Assembly: GCF_005503365.1 (NCBI RefSeq) | Contig: NZ_SCML01000062.1 | Span: forward strand, 1-37,487 | From: Hydrogenophaga sp. 2FB | GTDB taxonomy: Bacteria; Pseudomonadota; Gammaproteobacteria; Burkholderiales; Burkholderiaceae_C | Direction: 5' to 3' | DNA length: 37,487 nt | Part shown: piece by piece, positions 7,200-14,786 of the stretch | Numbering within the stretch: the stretch's first letter is position 1 | Layout of the letters: every line of letters starts with the position of its first letter | Translations under genes and position numbers: made by a program | The notes under the pieces: model-generated | Told to the model about the DNA's origin: nothing | Database searches by the model: none | What the model saw: only the letters and a program-made list of their open reading frames with translations

Positions 7200-7239
7200 G
7201 CGCTCGCGCCGCAGCGCGCAGCATGAAGATTCCCCCCCA

Positions 7240-7695
7240 ATGAGCAGCACCCCTGGCAGTCCCTCCCCGCGCGCGCAAGCATTGCCCCGCAGCGCCTATC
7301 GCGTGTTCCGACCCATCGGCACGCGCTGGGGCGACAACGACATCTACGGCCATGTGAACAACGTGGTGTACTACAGCTGGTTCGACACGGCAGTCAATGC
7401 GCACCTGATCGAGCAGGGCGCGCTCGACATCCATGCCGGCGAAGTGATCGGCCTGGTGATCGAGACGCAGTGCAACTACTTCGGGCCTTTGGCTTTTCCC
7501 CAGACCGTCTGGGCGGGCCTGCGCGTGGCGCACCTGGGGCGTTCCAGCGTGCGCTACGAAGTGGGCCTGTTCGCCGATGGTGAAGACCTCGCCGCGGCCT
7601 GCGGCCATTTCGTGCACGTCTACGTGGACCGCGCCACGCGCCGGCCGGTGCCGCTGCCCGACATTCTCAAGAACACCCTGGAGACCTTGCGATGA
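7240..7695 (+). CDS. Hot-dog fold acyl-CoA thioesterase (4HBT/YbgC family)
   Basis: Hydrolyses acyl-CoA thioesters; 151 aa, cytosolic. The signature WGDNDIYGHVNNVVYYSWFDTA carries the catalytic Asp34 and the GHVNN helix of the 4-hydroxybenzoyl-CoA thioesterase family. The central helix is followed by strands with IETQCNYFGPL and FVHVYVDRATRRPVPLP, as in FadM/YbgC proteins. The start at ATG 7240 gives the usual length; a frame open to 7168 would add a poorly conserved tail overlapping the deacetylase gene. The stop overlaps the next gene's start (ATGA at 7692-7695), so thioesterase and nitroreductase are translationally coupled. Chain-length specificity cannot be inferred. Confidence 0.86.
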   Translation: MSSTPGSPSPRAQALPRSAYRVFRPIGTRWGDNDIYGHVNNVVYYSWFDTAVNAHLIEQGALDIHAGEVIGLVIETQCNYFGPLAFPQTVWAGLRVAHLGRSSVRYEVGLFADGEDLAAACGHFVHVYVDRATRRPVPLPDILKNTLETLR

Positions 7696-8408
7696 GTCAG
7701 AACCCCGCCATGCCCTTGATCGACGCCGCCAGCGTCGACAGCGCGATCAACAGCCGCATGTCGACGCGCGCCTTTCTGCCCGACGCGGTGCCGCGTGCGA
7801 CCATCGAACACCTGCTCCGGCTGGCCAGCCGGGCGCCGTCGGGCACCAACACCCAGCCGTGGAAGGTGTATGTGCTGCAGGGCGCCAGCCGCGACAGTCT
7901 GGTCGAGAAGGTCTGTGCCGCGCACGATGCCGTGTGCGCCGACCCCTCGCTGGCGGAGCAGGAGGCCTACGACTACTACCCGGAAAAATGGGTCAGCCCC
8001 TACATCGACCGCCGCCGCGAGAACGGCTGGAGCCTGTACGGCCTGCTGGGCATCACCAAGGGCGACAAGGACAAGATGTACGCGCAGCACCAGCGCAACT
8101 TCCGCCTGTTCGATGCGCCGGTGGGCCTGATGTTCACCGTCGACCGCGTCATGGGCCGCGGCTCGCTGGTGGACTACGGCATGTTCATGCAGACGCTCAT
8201 GATCGCCGCCCGTGGCCATGGCCTGCACACCTGCCCGCAAGCAGCGTGGAACAATTTCGCGGGGATCGTCCTGCCGCACATCGGTGCGGGTGACGACGAG
8301 ATGCTGGTGTGCGGCATGTCGCTGGGTTACGCCGACCCGAACCATCTGGTCAACGGATTCCACACGCCCCGCGAGTCTGTCGAGAGCTTCACGCACTGGC
8401 TGGAATAA
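7692..8408 (+). CDS. Nitroreductase family flavoprotein
   Basis: FMN-dependent NAD(P)H oxidoreductase, 238 aa. The N-terminal FMN-binding pattern SRMSTRAFLPDAVPRATIEHLLRLA is followed by RAPSGTNTQPWKVYVL. The C-terminal half has SLVDYGMFMQTLMIAARGHGLHTCPQAAW and VCGMSLGYAD, typical of the nitrobenzoate/nitroaromatic reductase branch. Many members reduce nitroaromatics or quinones in vitro without a known natural substrate, so only the family name is safe. It overlaps the thioesterase stop by 4 nt (ATGA) and is followed after 42 bp by the FKBP gene. Both termini look complete. Confidence 0.88.
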   Translation: MSQNPAMPLIDAASVDSAINSRMSTRAFLPDAVPRATIEHLLRLASRAPSGTNTQPWKVYVLQGASRDSLVEKVCAAHDAVCADPSLAEQEAYDYYPEKWVSPYIDRRRENGWSLYGLLGITKGDKDKMYAQHQRNFRLFDAPVGLMFTVDRVMGRGSLVDYGMFMQTLMIAARGHGLHTCPQAAWNNFAGIVLPHIGAGDDEMLVCGMSLGYADPNHLVNGFHTPRESVESFTHWLE

Positions 8409-8450
8409 TCGCCGGTTCCCTTTTTCAAATCCATCCAAGGACACCACATC

Positions 8451-8798
8451 ATGATCACAACCCCCAGCGGCCTGCAGTACGAAGACACCGTGGTTGGCAA
8501 CGGCGAAGTCGCCAAGGCCGGCGGCCCCGTGCAAGTGCACTACACGGGCTGGCTCTACAACGATGGCGTGCAAGGCGCCAAGTTCGATTCCAGCAAGGAC
8601 CGCGGCCAGCCGTTCGAATTCCCGCTCGGCGCGGGCCACGTCATCAAGGGTTGGGACGAAGGCGTGCAGGGCATGGCCGTGGGCGGCACGCGCCGCCTGG
8701 TGATCCCCGCCGCGCTGGGCTACGGCGCGCGCGGTGCTGGCGGCGTGATTCCGCCCAACGCCACGCTGCTGTTCGAAGTGGATCTGCTCGCGGTTTGA
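8451..8798 (+). CDS. FKBP-type peptidyl-prolyl cis-trans isomerase
   Basis: Single-domain FKBP rotamase of 115 aa that speeds proline isomerisation during folding. It has no signal peptide and should be cytosolic. The conserved pocket residues are visible: VQVHYTGWLYNDG, KFDSSKDRGQPFEFPLGAGHVIKGWDEGVQGM, GYGARGAGGVIPPNATLLFEVDLL. The start ATG 8451 follows AAGGA about 12 nt upstream. The size and sequence fit the short FKBP proteins common in Comamonadaceae rather than FkpA or SlyD, which have extra domains or His-rich tails. A GC-rich hairpin follows the gene. Confidence 0.94.
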   Translation: MITTPSGLQYEDTVVGNGEVAKAGGPVQVHYTGWLYNDGVQGAKFDSSKDRGQPFEFPLGAGHVIKGWDEGVQGMAVGGTRRLVIPAALGYGARGAGGVIPPNATLLFEVDLLAV

Positions 8799-8814
8799 GC
8801 CGTTGAAGCACCAC

Positions 8815-8841
8815 GGCATCGCGCCCTGGGCGCGCGATGCC
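8815..8841 (+). terminator. GC-rich hairpin after FKBP gene, no U-tract
   Basis: GGCATCGCGC (8815-8824) pairs exactly with GCGCGATGCC (8832-8841) around a 7-nt loop. No T-run follows. It may be a weak terminator or processing site between the isomerase and antiporter genes. Confidence 0.45.
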
Positions 8842-8873
8842 GATCACGACCCCAAAGCCCTGTGGAGACATGT

Positions 8874-10283
8874 TTGAGACAACGACAAGCACCCTGGTGG
8901 GGCTTGGCGGCCGCCCTGCTGCCAGGTCTGGCCCAGGCCGCTGAACTGGATGGCAGCCAGCTGTCCGTGTGGTGGGGCGTGCCGTTCGCGGGTGTGCTGC
9001 TGTCCATTGCCCTGGTTCCCTTGCTGGCGCCGGCCTTCTGGCACCACCATTTCGGCAAGGTGTCGGCCGCCTGGGCACTGGTGTTTCTGCTGCCGTTCGC
9101 CACGGTCATGGGGCCGGGCGTGGCATGGGCGAGCGTGGTGCATGCGCTGCTGGCCGAATACATCCCGTTCATTGTTCTGCTCACGGCGCTGTTCACCGTG
9201 GCGGGGGGCATTTTCGTGCGGGGCAATCTGCATGGCAGCCCGGGCCTGAACACCGGCTTGCTGGCCCTGGGCGCGTTGTTCGCCAGCTTCATGGGCACCA
9301 CGGGCGCGTCGATGCTGTTGATCCGCCCGCTGATTCGCGCCAACGACAACCGCAAGCACAAGGTGCATGTGGTCGTCTTTTTCATCTTCATCGTCTCCAA
9401 CGCCGGTGGCGCGCTCACACCGCTGGGTGATCCGCCGCTGTTCCTGGGCTTCCTCAAGGGCGTGGATTTTTTCTGGACGGTGACGCACCTCTGGAGCCAC
9501 ACGCTGTTCATCATCGGTGTGCTGCTGGCCGTGTTCTACGCCATTGACTGGTGGTACTACCACCGCCGCGAGGAGATCCAGCCGCAGGACCCGACGCCCG
9601 ACACGCCGCGCCTGGGCTTCGATGGCAGCGTGAATTTCGGTTTGCTGGGCGTGGTGGTGGCGCTCGTGCTCATGAGCGGCCTGTGGAAGTCGTCCGTGGT
9701 GTTCAACATCGCGGGCACCGACGTTGGTCTTCCGGGCTTGCTGCGCGACATCGGGCTGATCGCGGTCACGCTCGTTTCGCTGCGCATCACCCCCGCGGGC
9801 GTGCACGAGAACAACCAGTTCGCCTGGGCCCCGATGCTGGAAGTGGCCAAGCTCTTCGCGGCCATCTTCCTCACGATCGTCCCGGTCATCGCCATGCTCA
9901 AGGCCGGCGTGGATGGCCCGTTTGGCGCCGTGGTGCGGGCGGTGACGAACGCCGATGGCACGCCCAATCCGGCCATGTACTTCTGGGCCACCGGGCTGCT
10001 GAGTTCGTTCCTGGACAACGCGCCCACCTACCTCGTGTTCTTCAACACCGCCGGCGGTGACCCGGCCACCCTGATGACGGCGATGGCCCCGATCCTGGTC
10101 GCCGTTTCCGCTGGCGCCGTGTTCATGGGCGCCAACACCTACATCGGCAACGCGCCCAACCTGATGGTCAAGGCGATCGCCGAAGACCGCGGTATTCGCA
10201 TGCCCAGCTTCTTCGGCTACATGCTCTGGTCGGTCGGCATTCTGGTGCCGCTGTTCGCGCTGCTGACCTGGATCTGGTTCTAA
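8874..10283 (+). CDS. Sodium:proton antiporter / CitMHS-type ion transporter (NhaD-ArsB superfamily)
   Basis: Polytopic inner-membrane carrier of the ion transporter superfamily, probably exchanging Na+ for H+ or moving carboxylates; these names are used interchangeably for this group. It has about 469 aa with a cleavable-looking N-terminus (WWGLAAALLPGLAQA) and roughly 11-12 hydrophobic helices. Conserved re-entrant motifs are FMGTTGASMLLIRPLIRAN, FIVSNAGGALTPLGDPPLFLGFLKG, FWATGLLSSFLDNAPTYLVF and MGANTYIGNAPNLMVKAIAE. TTG 8874 is preferred as start because GGAG lies 6 nt upstream; the in-frame GTG at 8862 is upstream of that site. The Asp-Asn-Ala-Pro and Gly-Asp-Pro-Pro motifs suggest an NhaD-like mechanism, but the transported ion is inferred. 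Confidence 0.85.
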   Translation: MRQRQAPWWGLAAALLPGLAQAAELDGSQLSVWWGVPFAGVLLSIALVPLLAPAFWHHHFGKVSAAWALVFLLPFATVMGPGVAWASVVHALLAEYIPFIVLLTALFTVAGGIFVRGNLHGSPGLNTGLLALGALFASFMGTTGASMLLIRPLIRANDNRKHKVHVVVFFIFIVSNAGGALTPLGDPPLFLGFLKGVDFFWTVTHLWSHTLFIIGVLLAVFYAIDWWYYHRREEIQPQDPTPDTPRLGFDGSVNFGLLGVVVALVLMSGLWKSSVVFNIAGTDVGLPGLLRDIGLIAVTLVSLRITPAGVHENNQFAWAPMLEVAKLFAAIFLTIVPVIAMLKAGVDGPFGAVVRAVTNADGTPNPAMYFWATGLLSSFLDNAPTYLVFFNTAGGDPATLMTAMAPILVAVSAGAVFMGANTYIGNAPNLMVKAIAEDRGIRMPSFFGYMLWSVGILVPLFALLTWIWF

Positions 10284-10333
10284 CCCCTTCTTCTGCCCCT
10301 TCTTCTGACCTCACTTCAAGAAAGTTGATGCCC

Positions 10334-11323
10334 ATGAGCACCCGCCCCGCCATCCTGATCGCCCGCAAGGTTTTCCCCGAAGTGGTGGCCAAGCTGCGCG
10401 AGCACTTCGATGTCGACACCAACGAAGACGACGCGCCGCTGACACCCGCGCAACTGGCCGAACGCCTGCAAGGCAAGGTGGGCGTGCTCACCACCGGCAG
10501 CGAACGCGTCGACGCGGCCTTGCTCGCGGCATGCCCGCAACTCAAGATCGTGGCGAACATCGCGGTGGGCTACAACAACTACGACCTGCCTGCCATCACC
10601 GCGGCGGGCGTGCTGGCCAGCAACACGCCCGACGTGCTCACCGAAACCACGGCCGACTTCGGCTTTGCGTTGCTGCTGGCCACGGCGCGCCGCCTGACCG
10701 AGAGCGAGCATTTCCTGCGCGCGGGCCAGTGGAACCGCTGGGCGCTGGACATGTTCGCCGGCGCCGAAGTCAATGGCAGCACGCTGGGCATTCTGGGCAT
10801 GGGCCGCATCGGCCAAGCCATTGCGCGGCGCGGCGCGCACGGCTTCAACATGAACGTGATCTACCACAACCGCTCGCGCCTGGACGCCGCCACCGAAGCC
10901 GAATGCAAGGCGCGCTACGTGGACAAGGCCGAGCTGCTCAAGACCGCCGACCACCTCATCCTGGTGCTGCCTTACAGCGCCGCGTCGCACCACGCCATCG
11001 GCGCGGCCGAGATCGCACAGATGAAGCCGACCGCCACCCTGGTCAACATCGCGCGCGGTGGCATCGTGGACGACGCGGCGCTCGCCGTCGCGCTGCGCGA
11101 GAAGCGCATCGCCGCCGCCGGGCTGGACGTGTACGAGGGCGAGCCCAGCGTTCACCCGGCTTTGCTCGAGGTGCCCAACATCGTGCTCACGCCGCACATC
11201 GCCAGCGCCACCATCACCACGCGCAAGGCCATGGCGAACCTCGCGGCCGACAACGTGATCGCCTACCTGACGCAGGGCAAGACGGTCACGCCGCTGAACC
11301 CGGAAGTGGCGGGCCAGCGCTGA
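10334..11323 (+). CDS. D-2-hydroxyacid dehydrogenase (glyoxylate/hydroxypyruvate reductase type)
   Basis: NAD(P)H-dependent reductase of glyoxylate or hydroxypyruvate to glycolate or glycerate, 329 aa. The Rossmann motif GMGRIG is at 155-160. The catalytic triad is complete: Arg241 in NIARGGIVDD, Glu270 in DVYEGEP, and His288 in TPHIASAT, positions nearly identical to GyaR-type glyoxylate reductases. The substrate-binding VGYNNYDLPAI segment is at 78-88. The start was set at the third of three in-frame candidates (TTG 10325, ATG 10328, ATG 10334), which has the best spacing from GAAAG. It lies 10 bp ahead of rmuC. The preference between NADH and NADPH and the exact substrate are not certain. 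Confidence 0.9.
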   Translation: MSTRPAILIARKVFPEVVAKLREHFDVDTNEDDAPLTPAQLAERLQGKVGVLTTGSERVDAALLAACPQLKIVANIAVGYNNYDLPAITAAGVLASNTPDVLTETTADFGFALLLATARRLTESEHFLRAGQWNRWALDMFAGAEVNGSTLGILGMGRIGQAIARRGAHGFNMNVIYHNRSRLDAATEAECKARYVDKAELLKTADHLILVLPYSAASHHAIGAAEIAQMKPTATLVNIARGGIVDDAALAVALREKRIAAAGLDVYEGEPSVHPALLEVPNIVLTPHIASATITTRKAMANLAADNVIAYLTQGKTVTPLNPEVAGQR

Positions 11324-11333
11324 GCACGAGACG

Positions 11334-12722
11334 ATGACCAACGACACATTGCTCTGGCTGCTGCTGATCCTGGTGGTGTTCAACCTGGCGCTCGGCGTGT
11401 GGCTGCTGCTGCGCCGCACGCCGGTGGATGCGCAGGAACTCGCGCACCGCGAGCGCCTGCTGGATCAACTGCAACAGCAGGGGCAGCAGGTGGGCCAGCG
11501 CGTGGAGCGCGTGGAGAGCGAACTGCGCCGCGAGATCAGCGAGCAATCGCGCGGCGGCCGCCAGGAAATGCAGCAGACCCTGGCCACCTTCCAGGAAACG
11601 CTCTCGCGCCAGGAGGCCGAAGCCACGCGCACGCAGAACGCGCAACTCGACGCCTTCGCCGTGCAGCTCGTGCAACTGCGCGGCACGCTGGGCGACACGC
11701 TCACACGCCAATTGCAGGACATGAGCGAAGGCAACGCGCGCCGCCTGGCCGAGATCCGCACCACGCTGGACGCGCAGCTCGCGCAACTGCAGCAGAGCAA
11801 CGCCAGCAAACTGGACGAGATGCGCGCCACGGTCGACGAAAAACTGCAGAGTACGCTGCAGGCGCGCCTGGGCGAGAGCTTCAAGCAGGTGGCGGATCGG
11901 CTTGAGCAGGTGCACAAGGGCCTGGGCGAGATGCAGACCCTGGCGCAGGGCGTGGGCGACTTGAAGCACCTGCTGACCAATGTGAAAACGCGCGGCATGT
12001 TCGGTGAAGCCCAACTGGCCGCCTTGCTCGAACAGGTTTTCGCGCCCGACCAGTACGCCGTGCAGGTGATGACCAAGCCGGGCAGCCGTTTCACGGTCGA
12101 TTTCGCGATCAAGATGCCCGGCCGCAGCGAGGATGGCGCGCCGTGCTGGTTGCCGATCGACGCCAAATTCCCCAACGAAGATTACGAACGCCTGCTCGAC
12201 GCGCAGCAGCGCGCCGATGTGGAAGGTGCCGAGCAGGCCGCGCGCGGGCTGGAGCAGCGCATCCGGCTCGAAGCGAAATCCATGGCCGACAAATACCTGC
12301 AGCCGCCACACACCACCGACTTCGCCATCCTGTTCCTGCCCACAGAAGGCCTGTATGCCGAGGTGCTGCGCCGCCCCGGCCTCATGGAAGTGCTGCAGCG
12401 CGAACACCGCGTGACCCTGGCCGGGCCCACCACGCTCATGGCCATGCTCAACTCGCTGCAGATGGGCTTTCGCACGCTGGCGCTGGAGAAGCGCTCGAGC
12501 GAGGTGTGGCAGGTGCTGGGCGCGGTCAAGACCGAGTTCGGCAAGTTTGGCGACGTGCTCGCGCGCGTGAAGAGCCAGACCCAGACCGTGCTCAACACGC
12601 TCGACAGCGCCGAGACGCGCAGCCGCGCGATGGGCCGTGCGCTCAAGGCGGTGGAGGCTTTGCCACAAGACCAGGCCAGCGCGCTGCTGCCGCTGGACCC
12701 GAACGACAACGGAGACACTTGA
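11334..12722 (+). CDS. rmuC: DNA recombination protein RmuC
   Basis: RmuC limits inversion at short inverted repeats and is thought to act as a nuclease-fold protein. It has 462 aa. A single N-terminal membrane anchor (LLWLLLILVVFNLALGVWLLL) is followed by a long coiled coil rich in Gln/Glu/Arg (about 40-200). The RmuC core contains LKHLLTNVKTRGMFGEAQLAALLEQ, DFAIKMPG, WLPIDAKFPNEDYERLLDAQ, DFAILFLPTEGLYAEVL and LAGPTTLMAMLNSLQMGF. Two core Asp residues of the nuclease-like fold, in DFAIK and DAKFP, are present. The stop TGA (12720-12722) overlaps the TTG start of the following transporter, so the two are probably co-translated. Confidence 0.95.
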   Translation: MTNDTLLWLLLILVVFNLALGVWLLLRRTPVDAQELAHRERLLDQLQQQGQQVGQRVERVESELRREISEQSRGGRQEMQQTLATFQETLSRQEAEATRTQNAQLDAFAVQLVQLRGTLGDTLTRQLQDMSEGNARRLAEIRTTLDAQLAQLQQSNASKLDEMRATVDEKLQSTLQARLGESFKQVADRLEQVHKGLGEMQTLAQGVGDLKHLLTNVKTRGMFGEAQLAALLEQVFAPDQYAVQVMTKPGSRFTVDFAIKMPGRSEDGAPCWLPIDAKFPNEDYERLLDAQQRADVEGAEQAARGLEQRIRLEAKSMADKYLQPPHTTDFAILFLPTEGLYAEVLRRPGLMEVLQREHRVTLAGPTTLMAMLNSLQMGFRTLALEKRSSEVWQVLGAVKTEFGKFGDVLARVKSQTQTVLNTLDSAETRSRAMGRALKAVEALPQDQASALLPLDPNDNGDT

Positions 12723-13900
12723 ACCCCTCGCTACGAACCGATCTCACGCGCCTGATCGCGGCGCAGATCTGCATTCATGCCTGCATGACAGGCTTTCGCA
12801 TGGCCGCGCCGCTCATGGCGCTGCGCGAGGGTTACAGCCCGGCCGCCGTGGGCATGTTGCTGGCGTTGTTTGCGCTGGCGCCGGTGTTCATGGCCTTGCC
12901 GTCGGGGCGATACGCCGACCGGCGCGGGCTCAAGAAGCCGGTGCTGCTGTCGGTGGGCATTGCATCGGCCGGTGCGGCGCTCGCGGTGCTGTTTCCGGTG
13001 TTCATCGTGCTCTGCGTGACGGCGCTGACCTGCGGCGCGGCCACGGGCCTGGCCATGATCGCGCTGCAGCGGCACGTGGGGCGCCTGGCCAACGGGCCGA
13101 TCGAACTCAAGCAGGTGTTCAGCTGGATGGCCATTGGCCCGTCGATCTCCAACTTCCTCGGTCCCTTCGCGGCGGGCGTGGTGATCGACACGTTCGGCTT
13201 TCGGGCATCGTTCCTGTTGCTCGCGCTGCTGCCGTCGCTGGCGTGGTACTGGATACGGCACACGGTCGAGCACGCACCGGTATCGCCCAAGCCGGGCGAG
13301 GGCAGCGGCTCGTCATGGAACCTGCTGCGCGACAAGGGCTTTCGCAAGCTGATGGCGCTCAACTGGATGCTGTCGTCGTGCTGGGACGTGCACACTTTCC
13401 TGGTGCCGGTGCTGGGCCACGAACGCGGCCTGAGCGCCACCGTGATCGGCTCCATCCTGGGCGCGTTCGCGCTCGCCGCCACCGCCATTCGCCTGCTCAT
13501 TCCGCTGCTGGCCGCGCACCTGCGCGAGTCGATGGTGATCGGCTCGGCCATGTGCGCCACCGCCGTGCTGTTCGCCATCTACCCGATGGTGCACGCGGCC
13601 TGGGCCATGGGCGTGTTGTCGGTGCTGCTGGGTTTCTCCCTGGGCACGGTGCAGCCCATGATCATGAGCTCGTTGCACCAGATGACGCCGCACCACCGGC
13701 AGGGTGAAGCCTTGGGGCTGCGCGCCATGGCCATCAATGGATCGAGCGTGGTGATGCCGCTGCTGTTCGGCTCGGCCGGCGCCCTGGTGGGCGTGGGCGC
13801 GGTGTTCTGGCTGGTAGGCGCGGTGGTGGGGCTGGGCTCTCCGCTGGCCTGGACGCTGCGCACGGAGCCTGCGCACGACGCGCCGCAGCGCATGCCCTGA
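12719..13900 (+). CDS. MFS transporter, TTG start overlapping rmuC stop
   Basis: Major facilitator superfamily permease of 393 aa with about 12 transmembrane helices; the substrate is unknown. The loop 2-3 signature appears as GRYADRRGLKKPVL. The N-terminus MNPSLRTDLTRLIAAQICIH and GFRMAAPLMALREGYSP match the start seen in Burkholderiales relatives as I recall them. TTG 12719 is preferred because GGAG lies 4 nt upstream and it overlaps the rmuC stop as TTGA; ATG 12786 would delete part of helix 1. The gene ends 10 bp from the convergent AcrR-type repressor gene. No linked enzyme identifies a cargo. Confidence 0.85.
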   Translation: MNPSLRTDLTRLIAAQICIHACMTGFRMAAPLMALREGYSPAAVGMLLALFALAPVFMALPSGRYADRRGLKKPVLLSVGIASAGAALAVLFPVFIVLCVTALTCGAATGLAMIALQRHVGRLANGPIELKQVFSWMAIGPSISNFLGPFAAGVVIDTFGFRASFLLLALLPSLAWYWIRHTVEHAPVSPKPGEGSGSSWNLLRDKGFRKLMALNWMLSSCWDVHTFLVPVLGHERGLSATVIGSILGAFALAATAIRLLIPLLAAHLRESMVIGSAMCATAVLFAIYPMVHAAWAMGVLSVLLGFSLGTVQPMIMSSLHQMTPHHRQGEALGLRAMAINGSSVVMPLLFGSAGALVGVGAVFWLVGAVVGLGSPLAWTLRTEPAHDAPQRMP

Positions 13901-13910
13901 ACGTTGCGTT

Positions 13911-14612
13911 TCAGGCGGACGTGAGTCGGGGCGCGGGCGGTTTGCGCGCCACCGATGCCACGGCGCGATGCGGCGCGCGCGCCGCGGGCAGGCTGAAGCC
14001 CAGGCCGGCGAGGTACACATCCATCGTGTCGCGCCCGCTCTTCACGAGGTCAAACGCCTCGGGGTCCAGCAGCCAGTTCTGAATCAGGCCGTCCATGATC
14101 ACGTGCAGGCCCAGCGCGGCGGTGCACAGCGGCACGCCAAGCTGGATGCCTTCGCGTTGCACCGCCTGTTGCAGGATCTCTTCGGTCATCTCCATGCATT
14201 CGTTGCGCACTTGTAGGTGGCGGTCGCGCACGGCCTGCATTTCGCTCACGTACTCGACCTTGTGCGTGGCCACCTCGAACACCCGGCGGGTCTGGTCGTC
14301 GGTGGCGGTCTGCTTGAGCGCGGCCATCATCGAGTCGCGCAGCGAGAGCAGGGGGTTGGCCGTGGTGTCGGCCGTGCGCGCGGTGCAGGCCAGCGTGCCT
14401 TCGAGCGGCATGGTCACGCGTTCCATCATCGCGTTGAACAGGTCGGCCTTGTCCTTGAAGTGCCAGTAGATCGCGCCGCGCGTGGTGCCGGCGGCGGTCG
14501 CGATGTCGTTGAGCGAGGTGCGTGAAACGCCACGCTCCTGAAACAACTGCTCGGCAGCATCGAGCAGGCTGTTGCGTGTGGCCAGCGCATCGGCTTTGGT
14601 TCGTCGAACCAT
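13911..14612 (-). CDS. acrR: TetR/AcrR-family repressor of the adjacent RND pump
   Basis: Ligand-responsive repressor, 233 aa. The TetR helix-turn-helix lies at about 30-55 (SRTSLNDIATAAGTTRGAIYWHFKDKADLF). The C-terminal ligand domain matches AcrR/TtgR, including MTEEILQQAVQREGIQLGV. The start is ATG 14612, preceded by GGAG; the frame is open upstream to about 14705, but that stretch includes the operator and is not expected to be coding. It is divergent from the adaptor-pump-channel operon, and the intergenic space holds an AcrR-type palindrome, so it should repress both itself and the pump and release on binding toxic compounds. The C-terminal tail after about 215 is Ala/Arg/Pro-rich and likely flexible. 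Confidence 0.92.
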   Translation of the reverse strand: MVRRTKADALATRNSLLDAAEQLFQERGVSRTSLNDIATAAGTTRGAIYWHFKDKADLFNAMMERVTMPLEGTLACTARTADTTANPLLSLRDSMMAALKQTATDDQTRRVFEVATHKVEYVSEMQAVRDRHLQVRNECMEMTEEILQQAVQREGIQLGVPLCTAALGLHVIMDGLIQNWLLDPEAFDLVKSGRDTMDVYLAGLGFSLPAARAPHRAVASVARKPPAPRLTSA

Positions 14613-14656
14613 GGCTTTGTGTCTCCAGAATAGAAGCCCTTGGGAGTTCTCGGGAC

Positions 14657-14684
14657 TATACATACATTCGTGCATGTATGTATA
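14657..14684. promoter_or_regulatory. AcrR-type operator
   Basis: A 28-bp palindrome has arms TATACATACAT and ATGTATGTATA around the centre TCGTGC. The inner 24 bp differ from the E. coli AcrR operator, as I recall it, at only two central bases. It lies 45 bp upstream of the acrR start codon and about 100 bp upstream of the adaptor start. The region is markedly AT-rich compared with its surroundings. Confidence 0.88.
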
Positions 14685-14786
14685 CTTTCCGGCTTTCGAC
14701 GACACAACCTGCTAGGGTATTCCCTCGCGTTTGTGCCTTCCCGCCCTGTAGAGAGCGCCCCTTTTTCCAAAACTCCAAGGACTCCT

